A DNA stretch of 49,575 nt from assembly GCA_003598175.1 (NCBI GenBank), contig QZKN01000178.1:1-49575 (forward strand), written 5' to 3'. This DNA is from Candidatus Omnitrophota bacterium. GTDB taxonomy: Bacteria > Hinthialibacterota > Hinthialibacteria > Hinthialibacterales > Hinthialibacteraceae. Below, piece by piece: positions 9,232 through 18,165 of this stretch. The notes beneath the pieces were generated by a model. It ran no database searches. It saw only the letters and a program-made list of their open reading frames with translations, and was not told the origin of the DNA. The position numbers were made by a program, and so were the translations under genes. Each line of letters starts with the position of its first letter. Position 1 is the stretch's first letter.

Positions 9232-9669
9232 ATGAACAACACGATGAAATATAAAGGTTATCAGGCTTCGATCTTTTATAGCGGAGACGATGCGTTTTTT
9301 TACGGCCAAGTTTTGTGCACGAATGATATCATATGTTTTGACGGTGTGACGGTCGATGAACTGGAAAGGATGTTTCACGAAGCGATTGATCAGTATCTAA
9401 ACGAGTGCGAGGAAGAGGGGAAACCGCCGGGACAACCGATTTGCGGTGAATTCAAATCCATCATTCCTCCTGAAAACCTCGCACAAGAATTATTAAAATA
9501 TCGTGATGATGAATTAACTCCCCATGAAATCGATTCCCTTCTCGTTGCGTGTGGCCATGATCTTTCTGACAAAAAAGACGACTCCCGTGAGCGATTTTGG
9601 ACGTATTGGAAATCTCATCAGCGGATTCAATCCACCGGGAAAAAACAAGACTTGAAAAAAGCCATTTGA
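9232..9669 (+). CDS. hicB: HicB-type antitoxin with unusual C-terminal extension
   Basis: A 145-residue antitoxin. Residues about 5-70 form the HicB partial RNase-H-like fold (MKYKGYQASIFYSGDDAFFYGQVL cannot be quoted further; the motif order is KYKGY, FYGQV, VTVDELERMFHEAIDQYL). Residues 75-85 (GEFKSIIPPE) recall the start of the ribbon-helix-helix DNA-binding end of many HicB proteins. The last 60 residues (LTPHEIDSLLVACGHD, then RERFWTYWKSHQ) do not match an RHH or HTH pattern I know. A ribosome binding site (AGGAG) lies inside the end of hicA. It should bind HicA and probably repress its own operon. Confidence 0.75.
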   Translation: MNNTMKYKGYQASIFYSGDDAFFYGQVLCTNDIICFDGVTVDELERMFHEAIDQYLNECEEEGKPPGQPICGEFKSIIPPENLAQELLKYRDDELTPHEIDSLLVACGHDLSDKKDDSRERFWTYWKSHQRIQSTGKKQDLKKAI

Positions 9670-10078
9670 GTTTTGTTTTCTTTTTAAGCAAACATCCTCG
9701 CTTATATGGATTTGGGAGAATAGAAAAGGAATAAAGCCCCCTATTTTTGAAGCAGTAACACAGGATGGCGCTTTTGTGCATCTGCAGAATTTCGTGTTCC
9801 TCGTGATTCAAATGCTGAATTGGAAAAGAACCGGAATGCGTCAATCTCACCCGCATGAGGGCGAGAAAAAGAAATGCAGACGGAACGTCTGCGCTCCAGT
9901 GAGACCTGTATAGAGGAGAGTCACACGCACGCTCCTATATGTTCCTATGCAATCACGCGCCTTGCGAGAAATCCTAAATTGAAGAGAATAGTGAGTGTAA
10001 AATGGATTCGTTTTGTTTCATTCAAATTAAGCAGTCATTCGGAATCAATCTGCGATGCCGCGAGAGGAGTATTTTTGT
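9670..10078. other. Intergenic region, 409 bases, one palindromic repeat
   Basis: No credible gene is seen on either strand. The only clear structure is the family A palindrome at 9873-9897. A GAGAGGAG ribosome binding site near the right end belongs to the TPR gene. Confidence 0.6.
9873..9897. repeat. Palindromic repeat family A, diverged copy
   Basis: AATGCAGACGGAACGTCTGC followed by GCTCC. Compared with the copy at 12560-12583 (AATGCGGACGGGACGTCCGC), the stem base G is A on the left and its partner C is T on the right. The pair changed together, so the hairpin is kept. Confidence 0.75.
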
Positions 10079-10996
10079 ATGAATTACAATGCCATGATGC
10101 AATACAAAAAGTCCGGAGAAGAGAAATTTCAAGAGGGGAATTTCATCGAAGCCGAACAGTTCTTTCAACTGGCCCTGCGGGAAACGGAACGTCATTCCAC
10201 TCCCAACACCTACACCATCCAGCGGCTCAAAGCCTTAGGAACCTTCTACCTGGCCCTCGGTGAGTTCGATGCAGCCGAATCTGCCCTTAAACGCGGCATC
10301 GCGATGGAACGCAACCTTCTGGGATCGGAAAATATCGCAATAGCCAAAAGCCTCAATCATTTGGCCCTCCTCTATCTCTTGTGGAACAAGCCACAGATGG
10401 CGGAAGACACGCTGAAACAGGTCCTGGCGATCGAAGAAAAATCCCCGTTTTTGAAATTTCCGGACGTGAATCTACCGTTGCAATGCCTCAGCCGCCATTA
10501 TCTCGCCATGGCATACTGCAAAAAAGACCTCAAAGGCCATGGACGACAACTCTGCAAGGAAAATGCGGAAAAAACCATGAAAAATATCGGCCCAGGCGGT
10601 CGCGACATGTCGTTGGATCTTTATCAAATCGCGATAGCCAATTGCGGCAACGGCCAAAGCGCCGAGGCGCAAAACCTCTGTGAATTCATTCTGGATATGG
10701 GCGTTCGCCAACTGCAAAACGAATGGCTGGGTTCGACCTACAAATCAAAAAAACCGGCTGCTGACAAATGGCCCGCCGAGAGAATCGTCCCTCCCGAACC
10801 GGAATATGAACTGCCGTCGATTTACGACGAAATATGGCGTCCTTCCCATGTCTGTCGGGCAGAACCTGCCATTCTTCAACGCCTGTCACGAGGAGACGGC
10901 CGTTCCGAATCAAGCGCCCTATCGATCAACCGCTTCTCTCTTCCTGCGGAAGAATCCTGGCGTCCTTCTCACAAATTAGTGGGGCGTAGGAATTGA
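10079..10996 (+). CDS. Tetratricopeptide-repeat protein
   Basis: A 305-residue cytoplasmic protein made of TPR-like helix pairs over residues 1-200: QYKKSGEEKFQEGNFIEAE, RLKALGTFYLALGEFDAAE, SLNHLALLYLLWNKPQMAE and a later CLSRHYLAMAYCKK. Such repeats bind protein partners; no enzyme domain is seen. The start at 10079 follows GAGGAG at about 10062-10068; an earlier in-frame ATG at 10055 overlaps that site. The last 55 residues are odd: the motif WRPSH occurs twice, encoded by the same 11 bases at 10835 and 10958, and the sequence between them contains palindromes, so this tail may come from an inserted repeat element. Confidence 0.75.
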   Translation: MNYNAMMQYKKSGEEKFQEGNFIEAEQFFQLALRETERHSTPNTYTIQRLKALGTFYLALGEFDAAESALKRGIAMERNLLGSENIAIAKSLNHLALLYLLWNKPQMAEDTLKQVLAIEEKSPFLKFPDVNLPLQCLSRHYLAMAYCKKDLKGHGRQLCKENAEKTMKNIGPGGRDMSLDLYQIAIANCGNGQSAEAQNLCEFILDMGVRQLQNEWLGSTYKSKKPAADKWPAERIVPPEPEYELPSIYDEIWRPSHVCRAEPAILQRLSRGDGRSESSALSINRFSLPAEESWRPSHKLVGRRN

Positions 10997-11250
10997 TTCC
11001 GGAACACAAGCTGGCTTGCCCTCCCACCTAAAAAGGGTAAGATATGCCAAGAATTTGGATCGCGCTCGTCATCTTCGAGTGTGGTTCGTCTAATCTGCCT
11101 GTCTAAGGTATTTGAATTAGTTTGCCTTATCCCTTCGTAAACAATCGATCTTTTACGGTTTGCCTTCGGCTGGGAACGGCATGATCGACTATCGATAAAA
11201 TCTGCCCATAACAGGCTTGGGTAAAGTGGCGTATGGAGGAAAAAAAATCA

Positions 11251-12498
11251 ATGTCTGAACAGACCTCTTTTGAGATTACACAAAAACAATTGGACGAATG
11301 CGTCGAACTCCTGAAACTCGATCCCGGCGTTCATGCAATTTTACGTATGCCGATGCGGGAAATCCACGTTTCTCTGCCCGTCCGCATGGACGACGGCTCG
11401 CTCAAGGTTTTTCAAGGATATCGCGTCCAATACAACAACGCCAAAGGGCCCACGAAAGGCGGCATCCGCTTCCATCCCGACAAAACCATTGACAACATCA
11501 GAGCCCAGGCGGCCTGGATGACCTGGAAATGCGCTCTCCTCGATTTGCCGTTGGGCGGCGCGGGAGGCGGCATCCTCTGCAATCCCAAAGAAATGTCCCG
11601 CGGTGAACTGGAACGCCTCAGCCGCGCTTATATCGATCAACTCAGCGATTTTATCGGACCGGAAAAAGATATCCCCGCGCCGGATGTCTACACCGATCCG
11701 CAAGTGATGGCGTGGATGATGGATGAATATTTCAAAATCAACCGCGCCAATCATTTCGGCGTCATTACCGGCAAACCATTGGCAATCGGCGGATCCATCG
11801 GACGCACAGACGCCGCCGCTCGCGGAGCGATGTATGCGATTCGGGAAGCGGCTCAAGTGCACGGACTCGACCTGACCAAAGCCACCGTGGCTGTGCAAGG
11901 CTATGGAAACGCAGGCTATTTTGCCGCGCTGCTGGCTTCCACCCTTTACGGCTGCAAAGTGATCGCCGCCAGCGACACTCACGGCGGCATTTTCAACGAG
12001 AACGGACTCGACGCCGAAGCCATTCGCAAACAAAAATCAATGACAGGATCGGTAGTCGGCCTGCCGAACACCGAACCGATCACCAACGAGGAACTGCTCG
12101 AACTGAAAGTCGACATCCTCATCCCCGCTGCGTTGGAAAACGTCATCACGGAAACGAACGCGCCGAGAATCAAGGCCACGATTCTGGCGGAGTTATCCAA
12201 CGGTCCCACCACGCCGGAAGCGGATGCGATTCTACTGAAAAAAGGAGTTCACCAAATCCCCGATTTCCTCTGTAACGCCGGCGGCGTTACGGTGTCCTAT
12301 TTCGAAATGGTTCAAAATGCTTATATGTATTATTGGGATAAGGAGTTGGTTCACAGTCGACTGGATAAAAAAATGACCTCCTCGTACAACGCGGTTCACA
12401 ATACCGCCACGCGGTTCAACATCGACATGCGAAAGGCCGCCTACGCCGTCGCCGTCATGCGCGTGGTCGAAGCCATGAAATGTCGCGGCTGGATTTAA
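11251..12498 (+). CDS. Glutamate dehydrogenase homologue lacking the catalytic lysine
   Basis: A 415-residue Glu/Leu/Phe/Val dehydrogenase family protein. The first domain carries PTKGGIRFHP (Lys69) and MTWKCALLDLP (Lys93), both substrate-binding lysines, and APD (Asp145). The Rossmann domain has VQGYGNAGYFAA and the end has NAGGVTVSYFEMVQN, all typical. The catalytic motif, normally GG(A/G)KGG, reads GGAGGG: Gly105 (codon GGA at 11563-11565) replaces the lysine that forms the reaction centre. Everything else resembles an active enzyme such as Bacillus GudB. The start at 11251 follows GGAGG at 11235-11239; an ATG at 11233 overlaps that site. Its actual reaction is uncertain. It may be regulatory, a different oxidoreductase or inactive. 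Confidence 0.9.
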   Translation: MSEQTSFEITQKQLDECVELLKLDPGVHAILRMPMREIHVSLPVRMDDGSLKVFQGYRVQYNNAKGPTKGGIRFHPDKTIDNIRAQAAWMTWKCALLDLPLGGAGGGILCNPKEMSRGELERLSRAYIDQLSDFIGPEKDIPAPDVYTDPQVMAWMMDEYFKINRANHFGVITGKPLAIGGSIGRTDAAARGAMYAIREAAQVHGLDLTKATVAVQGYGNAGYFAALLASTLYGCKVIAASDTHGGIFNENGLDAEAIRKQKSMTGSVVGLPNTEPITNEELLELKVDILIPAALENVITETNAPRIKATILAELSNGPTTPEADAILLKKGVHQIPDFLCNAGGVTVSYFEMVQNAYMYYWDKELVHSRLDKKMTSSYNAVHNTATRFNIDMRKAAYAVAVMRVVEAMKCRGWI

Positions 12499-12500
12499 AA

Positions 12501-12586
12501 CCGGAGCGCGGGCATCCTGCCCGCATTTCCGAGTAAACGGTTCAATTTGAGTAAAAACAATGCGGACGGGACGTCCGCGCTCCCGG
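12501..12586. repeat. Palindromic repeat family A, inverted doublet
   Basis: Two units in opposite orientation. The left unit begins CCGGAGCGCGGGC and holds the hairpin GCGGGCA-TCC-TGCCCGC (12508-12524). The right unit holds GCGGACG-GGA-CGTCCGC (12562-12578) and ends CGCTCCCGG. Outer ends pair with each other across about 30 bases, like a REP doublet. It separates the dehydrogenase gene from the PEP-binding gene and could form a terminator-like double hairpin. Confidence 0.8.
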
Positions 12587-12618
12587 TTCAGCCGGAGCGC
12601 AGCCCGTATGAAACAACC

Positions 12619-15243
12619 ATGAATCTCGAATCCAAGGTTATCGAAAGCGGGATCCCCACTCTCGACGAGGTCCTGCAAGGCATTCGTCTCGGCGATAACG
12701 TCGTGTGGCAAATCGAGGAACTGGACGACTACACATATTTTGCACAACCCTTCGCCGGCAAAGCCATTCAAAACGGTTACGCCTGCGTTTACCTGCGATT
12801 CGCCTCTCATTCGTCCATTCTCGCTCCTCAACCCGGCCTGACTATCATCGAAGTGGACGCCTGGGCGGGATTTGATTACTTCAGCAGCGAAGTCCACCGC
12901 ATCATCGAAGAGAAAGGACGTCGATGCTTTTACGTCTTTGACAATCTTTCCGCGCTGGTGGCCAAATGGGCGACAGACGAATTGCTCGCCAACTTTTTTC
13001 AGGTCACCTGCCCTTTCCTGTTCGAACTCGATACGGTCGCTTACTTCGCCCTCAAACTCGGCAACCATAAAGACAACGCCGTCGCCCGTATCCGCGACAC
13101 CACACAGCTTCTGATCAACGTCTACCATTCGGACGGCAAACGCTTCTTTCACCCGCTGAAAGTGTGGGACCGTTATTCCTCACAGATGTTCCTCCCCCAC
13201 GAAATTTCCGCGGAAGAAATCCTGCCCATTTCCCACAGCGGCGACGCGGCCGCCATCACCGCCCGCGCGCGCAAGCAGCCTTTGCGCGCCGGCGCCGACT
13301 CCACCGCGCCGTGGGAAACCGTGTATCGCAAACTCCTGCAGTATTATGAAGATGGGAAATGCGATACCTCCGCCAAACGCGAGATTCTGTACTTGAAACA
13401 GGAACTAACAAAAATGATCATCGGCGCGCATCCCGATTTCACTCCATTGGCGGAACAATATTTCACTCTCGAAGACCTGTTCAATGTCCGCAATCGCATC
13501 ATCGGCTCCGGCCGCATCGGCGGGAAAGCCGCCGGCATGTTGCTGGCCAGAAGCATCCTGCAATACGACAAAAACGAATATGACTTTTCACCAATTCTGG
13601 ACGACCATGATTCCTTTTACATTGGATCGGATGTATTTTTTACTTTTTTAGTCAATAACAATCTCTTCCGCCTGCGTTTGCAGCTCTCCCGCGGCGCGCA
13701 AATTTCCCACGACGAATTCGAGGAAATCGAACGCCGTTTTTTGATGGGCTCCTTCCCCCGCGAAATCATGGAGCAATTTCAAAATATGTTGGAATATTTC
13801 GGCCAGGCGCCCATCATCGTCCGCTCCAGCAGCCTGCTCGAAGATAGTTTCGGCAACGCCTTTGCCGGCAAATACCGCAGTGAATTCTGCACCAATCAAG
13901 GCTCGCCCGAAGATCGCATGGAAGCCTTTCTGCAAGCGGTCAAATTGGTCTATGCCAGCGCCCTCAATCCCGACGCGCTCTCCTATCGCCGCAAACGCGG
14001 CCTTGACGAACGCGACGAGCAAATGGCGTTGCTGGTTCAGCGCGTATCCGGCATTTCGTATAAAAAATATTTTTTTCCCATGCTTGCCGGCGTGGCGTTT
14101 TCTCATAACTTATACGCCTGGACCGACCGCATCGATTCCGAACAGGGCATCATTCGTCTCGTGTTTGGTCTCGGAACCCGCGCCGTGGATCGCACCGGCG
14201 GCGATTATCCCCGCCTGATCGCCGTCAGCCATCCCGAACTGCGGCCGGAGCGGGGTGACAAGGTCATCAAATATTCGCAGCGGGAAATCGATCTCCTTAA
14301 TTTGGAAGAAAACCGGTTTGAGACATTGCTTGTTTCTGAAATCATCGCATCGGGCGATTTTCCCAATATGCACCTGTTCATTTCCACGCTGAAAGACGGT
14401 TATCTGTCCGATCCCGTATCCGCCTTTTTTGATGAAGACGCGGAGGAATATGTATTGACTTTCAACAATCTCATCCGCCGGACCGAATTAGTCTCCATCC
14501 TGGGAACCATGCTGGCGAAGATCGAAAAGGCGTACGGCATTCCCGTCGACACCGAATTTACCGCTTACGTAAATTCGAAAGATAAGGTCCGCATCAATCT
14601 CGTGCAATGCCGCCCGATGGGCGTGCCCGGCGCGGAAGGGCAACCGGTTCAAATTCCGACGAATATCCCGCCCGACGATATTCTCTTCAAAGCCCACCGC
14701 ATCGTCAGCGGCGGCGTGGTGGAAAACATCCGATACATTCTCATCATCGATCCGCGCGCCTACGCCGCGCTCACAAACATGGACAAGAAAAGTATGCTCG
14801 GCCGCGTCGTGGGGCGCATCAATTCCCATCCCCGGATTCTGGATGGCAAATGCATCATGATGGGACCGGGTCGCTGGGGCAGCAGCAACATCAACCTGGG
14901 CGTCAATGTCCGCTATGCGGAAATCAACAATACGTCAGTTTTAGTCGAAATCGCCCGCGAAGAAGCCGGCCAGGTCCCCGAAGTCTCGTACGGCACTCAC
15001 TTCTTCCTTGATCTGGTTGAAGCGCAAATCATCTACCTGCCTGTCTATCCCTCCGATCCCAAAACCCAATTCAACGAAATCTACTTTAACCAATCCCCCA
15101 ACATGCTCACCGACATCTTCCCCGACGCTGAAGATTTCTCCGGCCTGATCAAAATCATCGACGTCGCCGCCGAAGGAAAACGCCTGCAGGTCGTCGCCGA
15201 TCCGCAAAGCCAGAAAGCGGTGTGTTATTTAATTAGGGATTAG
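12619..15243 (+). CDS. KaiC-like / PEP-pyruvate-binding domain protein
   Basis: An 874-residue protein with two recognisable parts. Residues 1-200 follow the RecA/KaiC layout (SGIPTLDEVLQGIRLGDNVVW, then a Walker B-like FYVFDNLSAL), but the Walker A GxxxxGK(T/S) is missing, so this part should not bind ATP in the usual way. Residues 290-700 match the PEP synthase/PPDK nucleotide-binding domain: GRIGGKAAGM, IIVRSSSLLEDSFGNAFAGKY and later INLVQCRP. The swivelling phosphohistidine domain and PEP-binding barrel of true PEP synthases are not visible. A C-terminal section of unknown type follows (MMGPGRWGSSNINLG). I start at 12619 because the in-frame ORF upstream lies in the palindromic repeat; no clear ribosome binding site helps. 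Its role may be sensing or phosphotransfer (inference). Confidence 0.8.
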   Translation: MNLESKVIESGIPTLDEVLQGIRLGDNVVWQIEELDDYTYFAQPFAGKAIQNGYACVYLRFASHSSILAPQPGLTIIEVDAWAGFDYFSSEVHRIIEEKGRRCFYVFDNLSALVAKWATDELLANFFQVTCPFLFELDTVAYFALKLGNHKDNAVARIRDTTQLLINVYHSDGKRFFHPLKVWDRYSSQMFLPHEISAEEILPISHSGDAAAITARARKQPLRAGADSTAPWETVYRKLLQYYEDGKCDTSAKREILYLKQELTKMIIGAHPDFTPLAEQYFTLEDLFNVRNRIIGSGRIGGKAAGMLLARSILQYDKNEYDFSPILDDHDSFYIGSDVFFTFLVNNNLFRLRLQLSRGAQISHDEFEEIERRFLMGSFPREIMEQFQNMLEYFGQAPIIVRSSSLLEDSFGNAFAGKYRSEFCTNQGSPEDRMEAFLQAVKLVYASALNPDALSYRRKRGLDERDEQMALLVQRVSGISYKKYFFPMLAGVAFSHNLYAWTDRIDSEQGIIRLVFGLGTRAVDRTGGDYPRLIAVSHPELRPERGDKVIKYSQREIDLLNLEENRFETLLVSEIIASGDFPNMHLFISTLKDGYLSDPVSAFFDEDAEEYVLTFNNLIRRTELVSILGTMLAKIEKAYGIPVDTEFTAYVNSKDKVRINLVQCRPMGVPGAEGQPVQIPTNIPPDDILFKAHRIVSGGVVENIRYILIIDPRAYAALTNMDKKSMLGRVVGRINSHPRILDGKCIMMGPGRWGSSNINLGVNVRYAEINNTSVLVEIAREEAGQVPEVSYGTHFFLDLVEAQIIYLPVYPSDPKTQFNEIYFNQSPNMLTDIFPDAEDFSGLIKIIDVAAEGKRLQVVADPQSQKAVCYLIRD

Positions 15244-15616
15244 GATGTAGACGGAAAAATGAGCGATGATAGATGAAGATTTTATCCAAGCCCCTAGCCT
15301 TTGCCGTATACAAAGAAACCTTTTTTTTCTAACTTGGTTCGGGTATCCATGATGGATTGAAACAACACAACGTATCCTTTATCAACTGTAATTTTCAATC
15401 TCATTCTTAGTGGTTATCAATAATTACATCCTATCCGCATCCCCTCTTTCATATGATTATTTAATATTTATTAATTAAAATGATTTTACTTGACATAAAG
15501 CATGGAATGGTTTATCGTATAATTAAGAGCGATGTTCATCCGATGGAATTCGGCTGTGGCATAAAAAAGTGTGGCGTACGGTACGTCCTTTTACGGTTTT
15601 TTGATGAAAAAAGTGG

Positions 15617-15645
15617 TTGACAACATGATCAAACCGTCTTAATGT
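15617..15645 (+). promoter_or_regulatory. Possible sigma70-type promoter
   Basis: A perfect -35 TTGACA (15617-15622), a 17-base spacer and a poor -10 TAATGT (15640-15645). It would drive the secreted protein at 16008. A perfect TATAAT at 15518-15523 also lies here, but its nearest TTGACA (15490) is 22 bases away. Confidence 0.35.
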
Positions 15646-15753
15646 TGAATTAAAAAATATATATGAATAGGAATTGCCGACTTCAATACGCACGCGAAAG
15701 GATGGAATCAATGTGATTTTCTGCGGTTTTGATCCATAAATAACAAAGAGGAG

Positions 15754-15790
15754 GCGCATTGCTGTGGTTTGACGGCCCTATGCAATGCGC
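15754..15790. repeat. Perfect inverted repeat in leader
   Basis: GCGCATTGC (15754-15762) and GCAATGCGC (15782-15790) form a 9-bp perfect stem around a 19-base loop. There is no T-tract after it. It sits about 220 bases before the start at 16008 and might be a leader structure or operator. Confidence 0.5.
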
Positions 15791-16007
15791 ACTCCCGGAA
15801 AGGAGACCACACGCATGTGTCGTCTGCCTGTAGGTATTATTGTGCCTGATTGCTTTGTTTGTCAAGCATTTATCTATGCAGAAGCGACGAGGAATGCGAG
15901 AAGCCCTCCCGGATTTTCGACGGTTTGGGGATTTTTGTTCGTTTTTCGGATTTTATGCGAACGCAAGAGAAATCAAACCATCGAAAATCATTACAGGAGG
16001 AATCATC

Positions 16008-18104
16008 ATGTCTCGAAAATTCAGTATGTTATCATTCGTTTTCAGTTTCACGATTGTGTTCGCGGTTGCATCGACCAATTCATACGGCGAACATGCAATC
16101 GTGGAGATCAAGGACTTGGTCAAGGACGCCGCGGACGCGGTCTGGTCGGATGGCAACGGGAACGCCATCGAATTCGACCAGACGCCGGGATTTTATGGCG
16201 GCGCGCTACGGGGCAGCAAGTTGGGTGGGGCAAATGGATCGTTCTATTCGCGGACGAAAGAATTGTTGATCGATGAATCGATACAATCAGAAACCATCGA
16301 TATCAATTTTGCTGCAACATTGGGTCGGAACGACTCGTTGGTTCGCGGATCGTATACGCTTTCGTTACCTAATTTGAAACGAATTCAACTGGAAGTGGTC
16401 TACGATCTTTTTCTGGATAATGAAGACGTTCGTAGTCCGGGTGAGTTTCATATGGAAGTTCATGAACGATATGCAAGTGAAGACAATCGGTGGGTGAAAA
16501 TGGGTGAACTTCATCAGGACGAAACCACAAAAGCAAAATATGGTCAGGAACGAATCAATCAAATTCATAATTCCCGTTTCGTGACGCATCAGTTTGTAGT
16601 GAATTTGTCGAAGTGGGCGGGAAAAGAGGTGCGCCTCGATCTCGTGGCCAATGTTCCGGCTCATGCGGTCACACCTCAAAAAGGCCGCTGGTGTTATGCA
16701 CGGCTGGTGGGGTCCACGTTTACCTGGCATTTCGGATTGCCCGAACAGGTAAAAATCGGCAATCGTTCATTTCCTGAATCCTCGAAAACGTCGAAACCGG
16801 CCCGAGCATCCGAAAAAATAAGTTTTACAACCACTCCAGCTCTCGTTGAAACCATTCCGCTCACCGGCATCAAAAATCCGGAAGCCTCGCTGACAACTGT
16901 GAATATCGATGGCCGATGGTTTGGTTATTTTCACGGTCTGGCGGATGGAACCAGCGATGATCGGGGAACGATGGCGTTCGATTTAAGGAATTTTTCTGCG
17001 GAAGATTTGTGTTTTATCGATGTAAGCGAGCTGCAACAGACGCCATTGCGCGGAACAACTGTTGGAAATGCCACGCCCGGTTCCAGTGGCACTCCGTTTC
17101 GGATTCTGAAACCGAATTATTCGGACAAATCGAAGTGGGATGCCGGATATGTTGGAATGACTTCCGCCTTAAAGGAAAACAGCGGCGGGGATGATTATGT
17201 GCATGGTTTCTGTCATGTCGAGGATTGGTATCAGAATGGAGTCGATTTAAATGAATATGGAACTCCCAATGGTACAAGAGATTATTGGTACGTGCGGATC
17301 GGTTACGCTCGATCCGAGGCGGATCATGGGTATGATCTTTCCTTGATGCCATATGATGATGATACTTACGCAACACCTGTTGTTGAATCGTTCCAGCCGG
17401 AATGGGCTTACACATATTCATATCCAGCACCTAAAACGTTTGGAACTGCCATGCCCACAGTGATCAAAAACGGTGATTATTTCTATATGTTTCACACCCG
17501 GTTTTTGGATAGTTCTCCTGATATTAATTATGCAACTGGTTTAGGATTTTCCAGTCCGACAGATTATAGAAATAAAATCACTTCATTGATTGGTGGATTT
17601 CACGACCAAATCTGTGTGGCCACAGCGCCAGTCAGTTTGGTCATCGCCAGCGATTACGAAGATGAAGCAAATCCGTGGCGAAAAGGATTTTACAACCAAA
17701 CCACAGAAGAATGGGAGTGGAAACCGGCGCGAGTGCCAAGTGGAGCAACCGAATCGGCTTCTTATTCCTATCCCATAATTCACGAAACCGACAATACACA
17801 ATATCGCGGTTCTCCCAAAGTGTTTTACGATACCTATTTTGATCAATACATGATGATTTGCAAAGGAAATATGGGATTCCACATTTACCTGACGAATGAT
17901 GATGATTTGATGGACTGGAACATTGATGACATCGTCCTTCATTATCAGGGAGATAATGAGTTGATACTCGATCCCTCGCTTATTGGAATAACGGGTGATG
18001 ACAAGTATGGTCAACAGATGTATCACTTATACTACACCTACGATCCGGACGGGATTCCCGGCGACCACTATTTCAAGCGGTTCTGGGTACAGTTTGATAA
18101 CTAA
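16008..18104 (+). CDS. Large secreted protein, lectin-like and GH43-like propeller regions
   Basis: A 698-residue exported protein with signal peptide MSRKFSMLSF to about NSYGEHA. The first part (30-230) has the strand pattern of a beta-sandwich, with RGSYTLSLPNLKRIQLEVVY and RLDLVANVPAHAV. The second half has blades reminiscent of five-bladed GH43/GH-J-type propellers: PTVIKNGDYFYMFHTRF, then GSPKVFYDTYFDQYMMICKG and IHETDN. I cannot identify catalytic acids with certainty, so a carbohydrate-active role is inference. AGGAGG at 15995-16000 sets the start 7 bases downstream. Codon use is less GC-rich than its neighbours. A GC-rich terminator follows at 18116. Confidence 0.6.
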   Translation: MSRKFSMLSFVFSFTIVFAVASTNSYGEHAIVEIKDLVKDAADAVWSDGNGNAIEFDQTPGFYGGALRGSKLGGANGSFYSRTKELLIDESIQSETIDINFAATLGRNDSLVRGSYTLSLPNLKRIQLEVVYDLFLDNEDVRSPGEFHMEVHERYASEDNRWVKMGELHQDETTKAKYGQERINQIHNSRFVTHQFVVNLSKWAGKEVRLDLVANVPAHAVTPQKGRWCYARLVGSTFTWHFGLPEQVKIGNRSFPESSKTSKPARASEKISFTTTPALVETIPLTGIKNPEASLTTVNIDGRWFGYFHGLADGTSDDRGTMAFDLRNFSAEDLCFIDVSELQQTPLRGTTVGNATPGSSGTPFRILKPNYSDKSKWDAGYVGMTSALKENSGGDDYVHGFCHVEDWYQNGVDLNEYGTPNGTRDYWYVRIGYARSEADHGYDLSLMPYDDDTYATPVVESFQPEWAYTYSYPAPKTFGTAMPTVIKNGDYFYMFHTRFLDSSPDINYATGLGFSSPTDYRNKITSLIGGFHDQICVATAPVSLVIASDYEDEANPWRKGFYNQTTEEWEWKPARVPSGATESASYSYPIIHETDNTQYRGSPKVFYDTYFDQYMMICKGNMGFHIYLTNDDDLMDWNIDDIVLHYQGDNELILDPSLIGITGDDKYGQQMYHLYYTYDPDGIPGDHYFKRFWVQFDN

Positions 18105-18115
18105 TGGTTTTATAA

Positions 18116-18151
18116 CGGCGGCGGCTACTTTCATGGCCGCCGCCATATTTT
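18116..18151 (+). terminator. Rho-independent-type terminator
   Basis: GGCGGCGGC (18117-18125), a 10-base loop and GCCGCCGCC (18136-18144), then ATATTTT. The 9-bp all-GC stem is just after the stop at 18104 and before the next gene's ribosome binding site. Confidence 0.75.
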
Positions 18152-18165
18152 GAAGGAAAGAACTC

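Larger units (their letters stand above)
15244..16007. other. Intergenic/leader region, 764 bases, with hairpins
   Basis: AT-rich and without a credible gene; a minus-strand open frame at 15523-15759 has no recognisable features. It contains a possible promoter (15617), a perfect inverted repeat (15754-15790) and an imperfect palindrome around 15805-15826. It ends in AGGAGG (15995-16000), the ribosome binding site of the next gene. If transcription starts near 15650, the leader is about 350 bases long. Confidence 0.5.

Noticed and set aside
12547..12618. Upstream extension of the PEP-binding protein
   Set aside because: These codons lie in the palindromic repeat; the protein family begins at or after the ATG at 12619.
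15490..15523. TTGACA...TATAAT as a promoter
   Set aside because: The spacer is 22 bases, too long for a sigma70 promoter; only the TATAAT itself is notable.
15523..15759. Minus-strand open frame of 78 codons
   Set aside because: No domain, no ribosome binding site, and it overlaps hairpins and promoter-like sites.
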